64,000 bases of DNA, taken from Bacillus sp. ISL-45 (GTDB lineage: Bacteria > Bacillota > Bacilli > Bacillales > Cytobacillaceae). The position numbers and the translations under genes were made by a program. The notes under the pieces are model-generated. The model did not search any database, was not told the origin of the DNA, and was given only the letters and a program-made list of their open reading frames with translations. Positions within the stretch are counted from its first letter, which is position 1; every line of letters starts with the position of its first letter. Of this stretch, positions 1-9,553 are shown piece by piece. The DNA lies in assembly GCF_018613195.1 (NCBI RefSeq), contig NZ_JAGGQQ010000016.1, positions 1 through 64,000 of the forward strand, written 5' to 3'.

Positions 1-38
1 TGGAGCTGACTGATACTAATCGTTCGAGGACTTAACCA
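1..38 (+). rRNA. rrl: 23S ribosomal RNA, 3' end (partial)
   Basis: The first bases match the extreme 3' end of Bacillus 23S rRNA (GGAGCTGACTGATACTAAT followed by CGAGGACTTAACC). The gene is cut by the left window edge. The exact 3' end is estimated from the family. It is followed by about 78 bp of spacer and then 5S. Confidence 0.92.
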
Positions 39-115
39 AAATAGATTGCTCGTTCTTCTTGAATTCTTCTTACAACATTATCTAGTTTTGAGGGTACAAA
101 ACCTCAAATCAAATA

Positions 116-232
<117 letters not shown>

Positions 233-237
233 ACACG

Positions 238-269
238 AAAGAACAGCTGTAATGGCTGTTCTTTTTTTG
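238..269 (+). terminator. rRNA operon terminator
   Basis: GAACAGC and GCTGTTC form a 7-bp stem around a short loop, followed directly by seven T. It lies immediately after 5S and is a typical intrinsic terminator. Confidence 0.9.
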
Positions 270-361
270 TATGCTGATTTATAAATGATGCGTGAAATAT
301 GGCAATAACCGATTATATTTGGCCTGACTACGGACAAGTTTCGTGGAAAAGCACACAAAGT

Positions 362-1080
362 TGTCTAACCTGAGTCAACTTCAGACAGGTTTGGAGGTAA
401 TGAACGAAAAGATGTCTGAACTTGATTCAACTTCAGACAGATTTGAAGGAAAAACACAAAAACTTGTCTGAACTTGATGCAACTTCAGACAAGTTTGAAG
501 GAAAAACACGAAAAGTTGTCTGAACTTGAGCCAACTTCAGACAAGTTTAAGGGAAAACAACGAAAAGTTGTCTGAACTTGATTCAACTTCAGACAGGTTT
601 GAAGGAAAAACACGAAAAGTTGTCTGAACTTGATGCAACTTCAGACAGGTTTGAAGGAAAAATACGAAAAGTTGTTTGAACTTGAGCCAACTTCAGACAG
701 GTTTAACGGAAAACAACGAAAAGTTGTCTGAACTTGATGCAACTTCAGACAGGTTTGAAGGAAAAATACGAAAAGTTGTCTGAACTTGAGCCAACTTCAG
801 ACAGGTTTAAGGGGAAACAACGAAAAGTTGTCTGAACTTGAGCCAACTTCAGACAGGTTTAAGGGAAAACAACGAAAAGTTGTCTGAACTTAAGCCAACT
901 TCAGACAGGTTTAGAGGAAAAAGCCGAAAAGTTGTCTGAACCTGAAGCAACTTCAGACAAGTTTGGTGGAAAAACACAAAAAGTTGTCTGAACTTAAGCC
1001 AACTTCAGACAGGTTTGAAGGAAAAACACAAAAAGTTGTCTGAACCTGAGTCACCTTCAGACAAGTTTGGAGGAAAAGCA
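362..1080. repeat. 52-bp tandem hairpin repeat array (14 units)
   Basis: Fourteen tandem units begin at 362, 413, 465, 517, 569, 621, 673, 725, 777, 829, 881, 933, 985 and 1037, so the period is 52 bp throughout (first step 51). Each unit carries TGTCTGAA, 11 nt, TTCAGACA, an 8-bp inverted repeat, then a purine-rich spacer of about 25 nt ending in CGAAAAGT. The inner part (TTGA..TCAA) is also partly palindromic in several units. A degenerate half unit precedes it near 328. There is no open frame and no variable spacers, so this is not CRISPR. The gap 270-361 shows nothing else recognisable. Confidence 0.93.
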
Positions 1081-1136
1081 TAAATAGCTGCCCTATCAAG
1101 GCCAACGGCAACCTCAAAACACAGCAAGGACTTGTG

Positions 1137-1166
1137 AAAACAGCTATATTAGCTGTTCTTTAATTT
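1137..1166 (+). terminator. Terminator-like hairpin, resembles the rRNA terminator
   Basis: AACAGCT and AGCTGTT flank a 5-nt loop, followed by CTTTAATTT. The stem and the trailing GTTCTTT repeat the sequence of the rRNA terminator at 238-269, so the 52-bp array is bracketed by two related hairpins. The T run is imperfect, so termination strength is uncertain. Nothing else was recognised between 1167 and the chemoreceptor start. Confidence 0.5.
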
Positions 1167-1310
1167 ACACCAACAATCAAAATAAGTTGAATGTGTCCAT
1201 TTTATGAAAACCTTTCACCGATTATGGATATATGCTCTACACTTACCGATATTACTTTAGCGGGAATGGTTTGTATCTTGCAGTAATTTCATCAAGGGGG
1301 AGCACGAATT

Positions 1311-3017
1311 GTGGGGAAGAAAAAGTCTGGTCTGCGCTTGAAATTAGGGACTAAAATCAATTTAATTGTACTGGGCACGGTTCTGTTGTTATCTGTGATT
1401 ATCGGCGTAGTCGTGACCAGGGAAGTGACAAAGGGAATCAAGTCTTTTGCGGTGGAGAAGGCAAGGGGAGACCTTGCTCTTAGTGAGCGGTATATCAACA
1501 ATAAGTTTCCGGGTGAATGGGAAATCAAAAATGATAAGTTATATAAGGGTGATAAGCTTTTTAATGATTACTATGAGATTGTAGACACGATTGGTAATGA
1601 TACAGGTGATACGGTAACGATTTTTCAGGGGGATACCCGGATAGCGACAAATGTCATGCTTGAGGGCGAGCGTGCTGTAGGAACGAAGGTTTCTGAGGAG
1701 GTGGCTGATGTTGTCCTGAAGCAAGGGAAACCATATTATGGTGAAGCAATGGTTGCCGGCCATTCTTATCAAACAGCTTATACGCCTATTAAAGATCAGA
1801 ATGGTAAAGCAATCGGGATATTCTATGTAGGAGCTTCGGAAAAGACGATTGAACAGATACTTTCTTCTTTCATGACTAAGTTTATCATCCAGGTAATTGT
1901 CGTGGTCATCATCGCTTCGATAGGGATCTACTGGTTTACACGCAGTCTGAGAAGAAGGCTTGTGGCGGTATCGGAAGCGATGACAAATGCTGGAGCGGGG
2001 GATTTTACCGCAGTGGTTGAGGATCATAGTGGCGATGAACTTACTGATCTGGCATATAGTTTTAATAAAATGAAAGACAATCTAAGCTCGATGTTGAGAG
2101 AGGTTCTGGAAACATCCGAACAAGTGGCAGCATCATCTGAAGAATTGAATGCAGGCGCTGAACAGACAAGCAGGGCGACTGAGCAGATAACAGAGGCGAT
2201 TCAACAAATTGCCGGCGGCTCGGTTAGCCAGACACAGGGTATAGAGGAGAGTGCCATGTCGTTGGAGGAGCTGGCCAGGGGAGTCGCTAATATTGCGGAG
2301 ACTTCTTCCTTGATCGCTGAATCCAGTTCGGAGGCAAGTGACCATGCCAAACAGGGTGAGTCATTTGTCCAGCAGACTGCAAGCCAGATGAGTTTGATTC
2401 ATGCTTCTGTCAATGAAACGGGAGAGGTCATCCGCTTGCTGAATGAAAGGTCGAGACAGATTGGAAGCATTTCCGAGGCTATTACCCAAATAGCGGATCA
2501 AACCAATTTACTTGCCCTTAACGCAGCCATTGAAGCAGCAAGAGCGGGAGACCATGGAAAAGGGTTTGCCGTGGTTGCGGCGGAGGTTAGGAAATTGGCT
2601 GAGCAGTCCCAGATTTCTTCATCCCAGATTTCGGATTTGATCAGGCATATCCAAACTGATATGGAGCATTCAAGTGATTCGATGGATACTGTCAAAAAAG
2701 AGGTGATGAGTGGTCTGGAGATAGTTGAAGGCTCGCAAAGAAGCTTTCAGGAAATCCTTCGATCCATGGAGAATCTGGGCGGACAAGTCGAAGGGATGGC
2801 TGCTACCGCAGAACAGATGTCTGCGAGTACAGAAGAAATATCAGCAACAGTCAATGGAATGGCCTCCATTTCCAGAGATTCCTCACTGCATAGCCAGAAT
2901 GTTGCCGCATCGGCTGAAGAGCAATTAGCATCCATGGAGGAAATAACTGCTTCAGCAAATAACCTGTCGGCCATGGCAGAAACACTGAAGGATGCAGTAT
3001 CAGCTTTTAAAATATAA
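1311..3017 (+). CDS. Methyl-accepting chemotaxis protein (Cache sensor)
   Basis: This is a transmembrane chemoreceptor that senses an extracellular ligand and controls the CheA kinase. Membrane helix 1 is at about residues 15-36 and helix 2 at about 190-209. The extracellular part between them looks like a single Cache-type sensor (VGTKVSEEV, then [12 protein letters not shown] just before helix 2). A HAMP linker follows (about 211-263), then a long coiled-coil signalling domain whose hairpin tip reads [15 protein letters not shown] at about 398-412. The GTG start at 1311 is chosen because AAGGGGGAG lies 8 nt upstream. The ligand cannot be read from sequence. The gene stands alone. A CCGATAT stretch at 1246-1252 resembles a sigma-D -10 box, but no TAAA -35 is seen at the right distance. 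Confidence 0.93.
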   Translation: MGKKKSGLRLKLGTKINLIVLGTVLLLSVIIGVVVTREVTKGIKSFAVEKARGDLALSERYINNKFPGEWEIKNDKLYKGDKLFNDYYEIVDTIGNDTGDTVTIFQGDTRIATNVMLEGERAVGTKVSEEVADVVLKQGKPYYGEAMVAGHSYQTAYTPIKDQNGKAIGIFYVGASEKTIEQILSSFMTKFIIQVIVVVIIASIGIYWFTRSLRRRLVAVSEAMTNAGAGDFTAVVEDHSGDELTDLAYSFNKMKDNLSSMLREVLETSEQVAASSEELNAGAEQTSRATEQITEAIQQIAGGSVSQTQGIEESAMSLEELARGVANIAETSSLIAESSSEASDHAKQGESFVQQTASQMSLIHASVNETGEVIRLLNERSRQIGSISEAITQIADQTNLLALNAAIEAARAGDHGKGFAVVAAEVRKLAEQSQISSSQISDLIRHIQTDMEHSSDSMDTVKKEVMSGLEIVEGSQRSFQEILRSMENLGGQVEGMAATAEQMSASTEEISATVNGMASISRDSSLHSQNVAASAEEQLASMEEITASANNLSAMAETLKDAVSAFKI

Positions 3018-3039
3018 AATCATAATCTCCAAGAACCCA

Positions 3040-3076
3040 AACATCAAGCCAATTCATGAATGGCTTGATGTTTTTT
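3040..3076 (+). terminator. Terminator between convergent genes
   Basis: ACATCAAGCC and GGCTTGATGT form a long stem, extended by ATTCATGAAT, and are followed by six T on the plus strand. It ends the chemoreceptor transcript and overlaps the stop of the converging minus-strand gene. Confidence 0.85.
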
Positions 3077-3419
3077 AAACTATGGAGACGGTGGAAAGCA
3101 GCTTTTCATTCCTGGCTTCCAAAAAGTATTGTTTTTGAATATACTCCTTCCCGCCATTCTCTTCGTACCAATTTTTAATGCGTTGCAGATGTTCCTGATC
3201 ACAACTAACTTTATTTTCTATTTCTATGTAATTCTCATAGCTGTCGTATTCCCAGATAGCAAATATTTCTGTTGTATCATCATCATGTGGCAGCATCCAT
3301 CTTCCTGTCAGTCTGGCTCCGTGCTTCAGTTGATTTGGCAAGTTTATCTCGGTGAAAAGCTTATTGAATGGTTCTACAAAATCATTTTTTACTAAGTAGA
3401 ATTTACGCCGATAAAACAA
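3075..3419 (-). CDS. NIPSNAP-like family protein
   Basis: The 114-residue product has the size and pattern of NIPSNAP/dimeric alpha-beta barrel proteins: FYRRKFYLVKN at the start, GRWMLPHDDDTTEIFAIWEY in the centre, then a helix with YENYIEIE and IKNWYEENGGKEYI. These proteins form small dimeric ferredoxin-like barrels; enzyme activity is usually unknown and none can be assigned. The start is TTG at 3419 (it would read leucine internally), supported by AAGGGG 9 nt upstream on the minus strand. The gene stands alone and converges on the chemoreceptor. Confidence 0.75.
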   Translation of the reverse strand: MFYRRKFYLVKNDFVEPFNKLFTEINLPNQLKHGARLTGRWMLPHDDDTTEIFAIWEYDSYENYIEIENKVSCDQEHLQRIKNWYEENGGKEYIQKQYFLEARNEKLLSTVSIV

Positions 3420-3573
3420 TACTTACAACCCCTTATAATCGTTTATCCTAAAATGGTATACTTATCCATCATACTCGTCAATCAACATCATTTTTAATGT
3501 AAAAAAGTTTCAAATCATGAGGTTAAGGAAACCTTAAAATAAGAATCTTTTTAGTTATGGTATTTAAAAATAG

Positions 3574-3745
3574 TGTCTAGCTCCAGCGCCTAGTCCCTCG
3601 AATCGCTTCGGTCCGTCCAATGAAGTCAAAAAGCGACTTCACTGGTCGGCCCTCTGAGGCATAGGAAGTGCAGACCCGCCAGCCACACGATGTGGCGTTT
3701 AGGCGGGCAGCGCTTGTCGGGACTGACCAAGACGCTTGCGCTTTT
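3574..3745. repeat. Dispersed Bacillaceae intergenic repeat, long copy
   Basis: It begins TGTCTAGCTCCAGCGCCTAG and ends GACGCTTGCGCTTTT. The same ends occur in a 65-bp copy at 25800-25864. This copy has about 107 extra bases in the middle, which contain two further hairpins (GAAGTC/GACTTC and CCGCC/GGCGG). The terminal CAGCGCC and GACGCTTG arms can pair. No coding capacity. Such GC-rich, hairpin-forming intergenic elements are familiar in Bacillaceae genomes. The rest of 3420-3813 shows nothing recognisable apart from the start region of yebE. Confidence 0.8.
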
Positions 3746-3813
3746 CCCTTTACAAGTGATTTGATTAATGCGAACATTAAGGCTTATTAGATGAGATGTC
3801 TGGAGGGTTTTGA

Positions 3814-4356
3814 ATGCTGGAAAATAGTTTTGTCATGGTGGCCATCATCTTAATCATCAATATTGTGTATGTGTCTTTTTTTACAATCAGGATGATCTTA
3901 ACGTTGAAGGGGCAGCGTTATTTGGCTGCTGGGCTAAGCACGATTGAGGTTGTGATTTATGTGGTTGGACTTGGTCTGGTACTTGAGAATTTAAATCAGA
4001 TACAGAATCTGGTTGCATATGCTGTTGGCTATGGTATTGGTGTCATTGTCGGGATGAAAATTGAAGAGAAGCTGGCACTGGGCTATATTACGATCAATGT
4101 GATTACGAAAGAATATGATGTGGATCTGCCGAAGGCCTTGCGTGCTCTAGGTTATGGTGTGACGGACTGGGCTGCCCATGGGCTTGAGGGCGACCGGATG
4201 GCAATGCAAATTTTAACGCCGCGAAAATATGAGTTGAAACTATATGAGAAGATTAAGGAATTGGACCCGAAGGCATTTATCATCGCGTATGAACCAAAAT
4301 CGATCCATGGCGGATTCTGGGTTAAATCGGTACGGAAAGGAAAGCTGTTTTCATGA
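3814..4356 (+). CDS. yebE: UPF0316 membrane protein YebE (DUF5698/DUF2179)
   Basis: A 180-residue protein with three N-terminal membrane helices (about 5-27, 33-53 and 58-80, the last rich in Gly: [20 protein letters not shown]) followed by a soluble DUF2179 domain (about 95-175, ending [16 protein letters not shown]). DUF2179 is a small domain linked to nucleotide-type signalling in other families; the function of UPF0316 proteins is not established. The ATG at 3814 has TGGAGGG 5 nt upstream. The stop overlaps the start of yebG (ATGA), so the two are translationally coupled, as in B. subtilis next to purE. Confidence 0.88.
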   Translation: MLENSFVMVAIILIINIVYVSFFTIRMILTLKGQRYLAAGLSTIEVVIYVVGLGLVLENLNQIQNLVAYAVGYGIGVIVGMKIEEKLALGYITINVITKEYDVDLPKALRALGYGVTDWAAHGLEGDRMAMQILTPRKYELKLYEKIKELDPKAFIIAYEPKSIHGGFWVKSVRKGKLFS

Positions 4357-4559
4357 GCAAGGGAAAAAAGAAGCAAATGTATGAAGTCGGTGAACATGAA
4401 TCAATCGATGATTGTCTTAATAGAATGAAGAAAGATGGATTCGCCCCTGTCCGCAGGATGGAAAAGCCGATTTTTAAAGAAGTAGAAAAGAATGGCACCG
4501 TTGAATATGAGCCTGCTGGCAGGCAGACCATATTTGAAGCAAAGTTGATTGAAAGCTGA
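4353..4559 (+). CDS. yebG: NETI-motif protein YebG
   Basis: A 68-residue soluble protein of the NETI-motif family found just upstream of purE in Bacillus. The visible core is [19 protein letters not shown], then [10 protein letters not shown] and a basic/acidic tail ending RQTIFEAKL. Function is unknown. It starts inside the last codons of yebE (ATGA overlap), so it almost certainly shares that transcript. The identification rests on synteny plus the [10 protein letters not shown] block. Confidence 0.85.
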   Translation: MSKGKKKQMYEVGEHESIDDCLNRMKKDGFAPVRRMEKPIFKEVEKNGTVEYEPAGRQTIFEAKLIES

Positions 4560-4583
4560 CTTGCGTTAGTTGTTTAAAGACCT

Positions 4584-4627
4584 AAACACGAACAATATAA
4601 AATGGAAATTATCTAATGTTCGATTAT
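4584..4627. promoter_or_regulatory. Putative PurR operator (inverted PurBox pair)
   Basis: Two inverted PurBox-like blocks precede the purine promoter: AAACACGAACAAT at 4584-4596 and, on the other strand, the complement of AATGTTCGATTAT at 4615-4627. Both hold the CGAAC core of the Bacillus PurR box in inverted orientation, about two helical turns apart. PurR repression of this operon, relieved by PRPP, is the expected role. Confidence 0.7.
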
Positions 4628-4630
4628 TGA

Positions 4631-4660
4631 TTGACAATAAGTCGAATTAGTTGTTAATAT
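4631..4660 (+). promoter_or_regulatory. Sigma-A promoter of the purine operon
   Basis: TTGACA at 4631-4636 is a consensus -35. TAATAT at 4655-4660 is a near-consensus -10, with an 18-bp spacer. The PurBox pair lies immediately upstream and the riboswitch begins about 25 nt downstream. Confidence 0.75.
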
Positions 4661-4687
4661 GTAAGTGTCGAAAGTGAAATTTAGTTT

Positions 4688-4760
4688 TCCCTCGTATAAT
4701 AATGGGGATATGGCCCATGAGTCTCTACCCGGCAACCGTAAATCGCCGGACTATGAGGGA
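4688..4760 (+). ncRNA. Purine (guanine-class) riboswitch aptamer
   Basis: The conserved purine aptamer core is present: CTCGTATAAT, then ATATGGCCCATGAGTCTCTAC, CGGCAACCGTAAAT and GGACTATGAG. P1 forms from CCCTC and GAGGG. The ligand-pairing base is C in GGACTATG, which corresponds to C74 of the xpt aptamer, so it should bind guanine or hypoxanthine, not adenine. Ligand binding stabilises P1 and keeps GAGGGAAAGTAG (about 4755-4766) from pairing with CTACTTTCTC (4834-4843), which frees the downstream terminator. It is therefore an OFF switch for purE and the rest of the operon. Confidence 0.95.
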
Positions 4761-4821
4761 AAGTAGTTTTTTAAGTGAAGGGAAAAGAAATCGCGTTCAC
4801 TTATGGATTTCTTTACTTATG

Positions 4822-4879
4822 CACCCGGACAGACTACTTTCTCTTCTATCAAGAGGAAGAAGTCTATCCGGGTTTTTTG
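4822..4879 (+). terminator. Riboswitch-controlled terminator
   Basis: CACCCGGACAGACT and AGTCTATCCGGGT form a long stem with a T6 run directly after. Its 5' arm overlaps the sequence that can pair with the 3' side of the aptamer P1 helix (GAAAGTAG with CTACTTTC), giving the mutually exclusive antiterminator. Confidence 0.9.
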
Positions 4880-4908
4880 TTGTGATACTCCAAAGGGAGG
4901 TTAGAGAA

Positions 4909-5391
4909 ATGACGGTTGCAGTCATTATGGGGAGCAAGTCAGATTGGGAAACGATGAAGCACGCGTGTGACATACTTGATCAGTTAGAAGTTTCTTATAT
5001 AAAGAAGGTCGTTTCAGCGCATCGGACGCCAGATTTGATGTTTCAGTTTGCGGAGAGTGCGAGAGACGCGGGAATTAAAGTTATCATCGCTGGAGCTGGC
5101 GGAGCCGCACATTTGCCGGGGATGGTAGCGGCGAAGACCACACTTCCGGTTATCGGGGTGCCAGTGCAATCGAGGGCTCTCAACGGCTTGGATTCACTTT
5201 TATCGATTGTCCAGATGCCTGGCGGAGTGCCAGTTGCGACGGTCGCGATTGGGAAAGCAGGTGCAACGAACGCAGGTCTCCTTGCGGCACAGATTCTTGG
5301 GGCATTTGACAGTGAAGTTGCCGGGAGATTGGAGTGGCTGAGGGAAGAAACAAAAATGTCAGTGATGGAAAGCAGTGATGAGCTTGTCTAA
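4909..5391 (+). CDS. purE: N5-CAIR mutase PurE
   Basis: Catalyses N5-carboxyaminoimidazole ribonucleotide to CAIR in de novo purine synthesis; cytosolic. The 160 residues are the usual bacterial class I length. Visible motifs are [10 protein letters not shown] at the N-terminus, SAHRTPD (catalytic His region) and [11 protein letters not shown]. The ATG at 4909 is chosen because AAAGGGAGG lies just upstream; the longer open frame from 4702 runs back through the riboswitch and is not coding. First gene of the operon; it overlaps the start of purK. Confidence 0.96.
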   Translation: MTVAVIMGSKSDWETMKHACDILDQLEVSYIKKVVSAHRTPDLMFQFAESARDAGIKVIIAGAGGAAHLPGMVAAKTTLPVIGVPVQSRALNGLDSLLSIVQMPGGVPVATVAIGKAGATNAGLLAAQILGAFDSEVAGRLEWLREETKMSVMESSDELV

Positions 5392-6538
5392 ATTGATTTT
5401 TCCAGGAGAGACAATCGGGATCATTGGCGGCGGCCAGCTTGGCAAGATGATGGCGCTGTCGGCTAAAGCGATGGGATTCAAAGTCATTGTGCTTGATCCA
5501 ACAGAGGATTGCCCGTGCGGCCAGGTGGCTGACGAGCAGATTGTCGGCGGATACGATGATCTTGTTAAAATAAAACAGCTGTCTGATAGCAGTGATGTAA
5601 TTACTTATGAGTTCGAGAATATTGATGCGGATGCGCTTGACTGGCTGAATAAACATGCCTATGTGCCGCAGGGAACGGAATTGCTGCGGGTCACTCAGGA
5701 CAGGATAGAAGAGAAGCGCAATATCCAGGCAGCTGGCGTCAGGGTTGCTCCATATACGACTGTGACAAGAGTGGAGGATGTCAGGGCAGGTGTCGAGGAA
5801 CTGGGATTGCCAGCAGTATTGAAAACAGCACGCGGCGGCTATGACGGCAAGGGCCAGCTGGTCATCAGGTCTGTGGATGATATCCCATTGGCTGAAACAT
5901 TAGTCAGCCAGGGGGCATGTGTGCTGGAGAAATGGATTCCTTTTGAAAAAGAAATTTCGGTGATCATCACTCGCAGTACGAAAGGTGAAAGTACCGTTTT
6001 TCCGGTAGCGGAAAACATCCATAAGGACAACATCCTGCACCAGACCATCGTGCCGGCGAGAATCAGTTCCGCGGCTGAAGCAAAGGCAATGGAAGCAGCT
6101 GAACAAATCGCGTCAGCATTAGGATTGGTCGGGACGCTGGCGGTTGAGATGTTTTTAGCGGCCAATGATGAGCTCTACATAAATGAACTGGCACCAAGGC
6201 CGCATAACTCGGGGCATTATACGATTGAAGCATGTGAGACTTCGCAGTTCGAGCAGCATATCAGGGCAGTTTGCGGCTGGCCAATGGGAAGCACGAATTT
6301 GCTGAAGCCAGCTGTGATGGTGAATATCCTCGGGCAGCACCAGCAGCCATTGCTGGATAAAATCGCCGACTTGCAGGATTGGAAAATCCATCTATATGGT
6401 AAAAAGGAAGCCAAATATAAACGGAAAATGGGGCATGTGACCCTTTTGCGAGAGACAGTAGAGCAAGCGCTGACAGAAGCGGAGCAAAGCAGCATCTGGG
6501 AAGGCGCAGCAGAAATGATCGGAGGACAAAAGAGATGA
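5378..6538 (+). CDS. purK: N5-carboxyaminoimidazole ribonucleotide synthase PurK
   Basis: ATP-dependent carboxylation of AIR with bicarbonate to N5-CAIR, the substrate of PurE. An ATP-grasp enzyme of 386 residues: [12 protein letters not shown] near the N-terminus, the ATP-binding loop [12 protein letters not shown] near residue 150, and the metal/phosphate segment [17 protein letters not shown] near 270. The start is ATG 5378, inside the end of purE; an adjacent GTG at 5375 is possible but has no advantage. The stop overlaps purB (ATGA), so translation is coupled. Confidence 0.95.
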   Translation: MSLSKLIFPGETIGIIGGGQLGKMMALSAKAMGFKVIVLDPTEDCPCGQVADEQIVGGYDDLVKIKQLSDSSDVITYEFENIDADALDWLNKHAYVPQGTELLRVTQDRIEEKRNIQAAGVRVAPYTTVTRVEDVRAGVEELGLPAVLKTARGGYDGKGQLVIRSVDDIPLAETLVSQGACVLEKWIPFEKEISVIITRSTKGESTVFPVAENIHKDNILHQTIVPARISSAAEAKAMEAAEQIASALGLVGTLAVEMFLAANDELYINELAPRPHNSGHYTIEACETSQFEQHIRAVCGWPMGSTNLLKPAVMVNILGQHQQPLLDKIADLQDWKIHLYGKKEAKYKRKMGHVTLLRETVEQALTEAEQSSIWEGAAEMIGGQKR

Positions 6539-7827
6539 TAGATCGTTATACAAGACCGGAAATGGGTGCAATCTGGACGGAGGAGAATCGCTTCAAGGCA
6601 TGGCTTGAGGTTGAGATCCTTGCATGTGAGGCATGGGCTGAGCTTGGGGAGATTCCTAAGGAAGACGTAAAGAAACTGCGTGAGAATGCATCTTTTGATA
6701 TTGACAGGATCAAGGAAATCGAAGAAGAGACGCGCCATGATGTGGTTGCTTTTACAAGAGCGGTTTCTGAAACGCTTGGCGAGGAGCGCAAATGGGTGCA
6801 TTATGGCCTAACTTCCACAGACGTGGTGGATACGGCTTTATCGTATGTGCTTAAACAGGCGAATGAGGTTTTGCTGAAAGACCTTGAGAACTTTGTAGAG
6901 ATCCTGGCTAATAAGGCCAAAGAACATAAATACACGGTCATGATGGGCCGTACTCACGGTGTTCATGCTGAGCCTACTACTTTTGGCTTGAAGCTGGCGC
7001 TATGGCTGGAGGAAATGAAGCGCAATCTCGAGCGATTCAAAATGGCGTCCCGTGATGTCGAGTTCGGCAAGATTTCCGGTGCGGTCGGAACATATGCGAA
7101 TATCGATCCTTTCGTTGAAGCTTACGTCTGTGAAAAATTAGGGCTGCAGCCGGCACCGATTTCGACTCAGACCTTGCAGCGTGACCGCCATGCTTTTTAT
7201 ATGTCGACGCTTGCACTGATTGCGACTTCGATCGAGAAGTTTGCGGTTGAGATTCGCGGCCTGCAAAAGAGTGAAACACGCGAGGCAGAGGAGTTTTTTG
7301 CAAAAGGGCAGAAGGGTTCTTCGGCCATGCCGCATAAGCGCAACCCGATTGGCTCTGAGAATATGACAGGGATGGCCAGGGTCATCCGCGGCTATATGAC
7401 GACTGCTTACGAGAATGTGCCTCTATGGCATGAGCGCGATATCTCGCATTCCTCTGCAGAGAGAATTATTTTACCAGATGCGACAATCGCATTGAACTAT
7501 ATGCTGAACCGCTTCGGCAATATCGTGAAGAATTTGACGGTGTATCCGGAGAACATGAAGCGCAATATGGACCGGACGCTTGGCTTGATTTACTCCCAGC
7601 GTGTGCTGCTTGCCTTGATTGACAAGGGCATGTCCCGTGAGGAAGCATATGACACTGTCCAGCCGCGAGCGATGGAGGCATGGGAAAAGCAAGTGCAGTT
7701 CCGCAGCCTGATCGAGCAGGATGAAAAGATTGCCGGACTGCTGAGTGAAGCGGAAATCGATGACTGCTTTGATTACAACTACCATATCAAGCATGTTGAT
7801 ATGATATTTGAACGACTGGGGCTTTAA
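6535..7827 (+). CDS. purB: Adenylosuccinate lyase PurB
   Basis: Cleaves SAICAR to AICAR and adenylosuccinate to AMP, releasing fumarate each time. The 430 residues match the family. Motifs: [15 protein letters not shown] (first conserved His region, about 140-155), the fumarase/aspartase signature [10 protein letters not shown] (about 262-271) with the flexible catalytic loop, and GMSREEAYD near the C-terminus. The ATG at 6535 overlaps the purK stop, with GGAGG upstream. It is followed by an 82-bp spacer holding a hairpin, unlike the tight packing of the rest of the operon. Confidence 0.96.
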   Translation: MIDRYTRPEMGAIWTEENRFKAWLEVEILACEAWAELGEIPKEDVKKLRENASFDIDRIKEIEEETRHDVVAFTRAVSETLGEERKWVHYGLTSTDVVDTALSYVLKQANEVLLKDLENFVEILANKAKEHKYTVMMGRTHGVHAEPTTFGLKLALWLEEMKRNLERFKMASRDVEFGKISGAVGTYANIDPFVEAYVCEKLGLQPAPISTQTLQRDRHAFYMSTLALIATSIEKFAVEIRGLQKSETREAEEFFAKGQKGSSAMPHKRNPIGSENMTGMARVIRGYMTTAYENVPLWHERDISHSSAERIILPDATIALNYMLNRFGNIVKNLTVYPENMKRNMDRTLGLIYSQRVLLALIDKGMSREEAYDTVQPRAMEAWEKQVQFRSLIEQDEKIAGLLSEAEIDDCFDYNYHIKHVDMIFERLGL

Positions 7828-7834
7828 TATGAAC

Positions 7835-7861
7835 GGGCAAGGTTTCTTGCCCTTCTTTTAT
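7835..7861 (+). terminator. Intercistronic hairpin between purB and purC
   Basis: GGGCAAG, a 4-nt loop (GTTT), and CTTGCCC are followed by TTCTTTTA. The T tract is interrupted, so this may be a leaky terminator or a transcript-stabilising hairpin that separates purEKB from purCSQLF. It is the only such structure inside the operon that was noticed. Confidence 0.55.
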
Positions 7862-7909
7862 CTAATAGTGACTGAAGATTGCTAATTATCTCAATCGGAG
7901 GGCGTTAAA

Positions 7910-8623
7910 ATGGAAAATCTGTTATACGAAGGGAAAGCGAAACGGATATACGCAACAGATGACGAGCAGGTAGTAAGGGTCCAATACAAGGATTCGGCGA
8001 CGGCCTACAATGGCGAGAAAAAAGCGGAGATTGTCGGCAAGGGCAGGCTGAATAACGAAATTACGAGTCTATTATTCTTGAAGCTTAGCGATGCGGGAAT
8101 CCAATCGCATTTTATCGAAAAAATTTCCGGAAATGAGCAGCTGGTCAAGCGGGTTTCCATCATTCCGCTTGAGGTGGTAGTGAGGAATTTTGCTGCAGGC
8201 AGTTTTTCGAAGCGTCTTGGTGTTGAAGAGGGCCAGAAGCTTTCCCGCCCGATTGTCGAGTTTTATCTGAAGGATGATTCGCTGGGCGATCCGCTGATTA
8301 CGGATGAGCATGTCGATGTGCTGAATTTAGCAACTTCAGAGGAAGTGGCTGAGCTGAAGACAGCAGCTTTGAAAATCAATGATGTACTTGGCGGTTTTTT
8401 TGCAGAGATTGGCGTGAGGTTAATAGATTTCAAGCTTGAGTTCGGCAAGGATGCAGACGGGAAGATTTTGCTGGCAGATGAGATTTCACCTGATACTTGC
8501 CGCCTGTGGGACATGGAGACACAGCAGAAGCTTGATAAAGATGTATTCCGCCGTGATTTGGGAAATCTGACAGATGCTTACGAAACCATTTTAACGAGAT
8601 TGGGAGGACAATTGCATGTATAA
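7910..8623 (+). CDS. purC: SAICAR synthetase PurC
   Basis: Joins CAIR and aspartate with ATP to give SAICAR. The 237 residues are typical. Motifs: [15 protein letters not shown] at the N-terminus, [16 protein letters not shown] near residue 90, and the signature [14 protein letters not shown] near 187-200. The ATG at 7910 has CGGAGGGCG upstream. The last bases overlap the start of purS. Confidence 0.96.
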   Translation: MENLLYEGKAKRIYATDDEQVVRVQYKDSATAYNGEKKAEIVGKGRLNNEITSLLFLKLSDAGIQSHFIEKISGNEQLVKRVSIIPLEVVVRNFAAGSFSKRLGVEEGQKLSRPIVEFYLKDDSLGDPLITDEHVDVLNLATSEEVAELKTAALKINDVLGGFFAEIGVRLIDFKLEFGKDADGKILLADEISPDTCRLWDMETQQKLDKDVFRRDLGNLTDAYETILTRLGGQLHV

Positions 8624-8870
8624 AGTGAAGGTGTATGTGACGTTAAGGGAAAGTGTTTTGGATCCACAGGGGACGGCTGTTAAAAACTCGCTGGCAACCC
8701 ACGGTTACGAAGGCATCCAGGAGGTTCGCATCGGAAAGTATATGGAGCTGACTTTGGATGAAACCGTGAAGGACGTTGATTCAGCGGTCAAGGAAATGTG
8801 CGAGCGCCTGCTGGCGAATCCGGTGATCGAGGACTACAGGTATGAAGTTGAGGAGGTTGTTGCACAGTGA
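8616..8870 (+). CDS. purS: FGAM synthetase subunit PurS
   Basis: Small 84-residue subunit that bridges PurQ and PurL in the Gram-positive type FGAM synthetase. Visible pattern: [20 protein letters not shown] at the start, [10 protein letters not shown] in the centre, and [13 protein letters not shown] near the end. It overlaps purC by 8 bp and purQ by 4 bp, consistent with stoichiometric expression of the complex. Confidence 0.96.
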   Translation: MYKVKVYVTLRESVLDPQGTAVKNSLATHGYEGIQEVRIGKYMELTLDETVKDVDSAVKEMCERLLANPVIEDYRYEVEEVVAQ

Positions 8871-9553
8871 AATTTGCGGTGATTGTCTTTCCGGGTTCGA
8901 ACTGTGACATCGACATGTACCACGCGGTAAAAGATGAGCTTGGCGAAGAAGCGCAATATGTCTGGCATGATGCTGAAAGCCTTGAAGACTTTGATGCGGT
9001 GCTTTTGCCTGGCGGTTTTTCATATGGAGATTACTTAAGATCTGGCGCAATCGCGCAGTTCAGCAATGTCATGAAGGAAGTTGTGAAGGCTGCTGAAGCA
9101 GGAAAGCCCGTGCTAGGTGTCTGCAATGGTTTTCAGATTTTGCTTGAAGCGGGCCTGCTTCCAGGAGCGATGCGCCGCAATGACAGCCTGAAGTTCATTT
9201 GCAAGCAGGTGGAACTGAAGGTTGAGAATAACGAAACCATGTTTTCAGCTGGCTATGAAAAAGGCGAGGTCATCACAGTTCCGGTTGCGCATGGTGAGGG
9301 CAACTATTATTGCGACGAAGAAACCCTTGCTCGTTTAAAGGCAAATAATCAAATCGTGTTCACATACAAAGGCGAGAATCCGAACGGAAGCCTTGAAAAT
9401 ATCGCGGGAATCATCAACGAACGAGGAAACGTCCTCGGAATGATGCCGCATCCGGAGCGCGCGGTCGATGAGCTGCTTGGCGGCGCGGACGGGTTGAAGC
9501 TTTTCAAATCGATCGTCAAACAATGGAGGGAAGCATATGCGCTTAATGCTTGA
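8867..9553 (+). CDS. purQ: FGAM synthetase glutaminase subunit PurQ
   Basis: Class I glutamine amidotransferase subunit supplying ammonia to PurL. The 228 residues hold the nucleophile Cys86 in GVCNGFQIL and the His/Glu part of the triad in PHPERAVDE near 200. The start is GTG at 8867, overlapping the purS stop, with AGGAGG about 11 nt upstream. It overlaps purL by 17 bp. Confidence 0.96.
   Translation: MKFAVIVFPGSNCDIDMYHAVKDELGEEAQYVWHDAESLEDFDAVLLPGGFSYGDYLRSGAIAQFSNVMKEVVKAAEAGKPVLGVCNGFQILLEAGLLPGAMRRNDSLKFICKQVELKVENNETMFSAGYEKGEVITVPVAHGEGNYYCDEETLARLKANNQIVFTYKGENPNGSLENIAGIINERGNVLGMMPHPERAVDELLGGADGLKLFKSIVKQWREAYALNA

Noticed and set aside
362-1080. CRISPR array
   Set aside because: The whole 52-bp unit is repeated, with no unique spacers between short repeats, and no cas genes are near. 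The unit is a plain tandem repeat with an internal hairpin.
1216-1260. Sigma-D promoter for the chemoreceptor
   Set aside because: ACCGATAT resembles the -10 box but no TAAA -35 lies 14-16 bp upstream, so it is only a partial match.
4702-4908. N-terminal extension of PurE
   Set aside because: The open frame passes through the purine riboswitch and its terminator. PurE family length and the AAAGGGAGG site fix the start at 4909.
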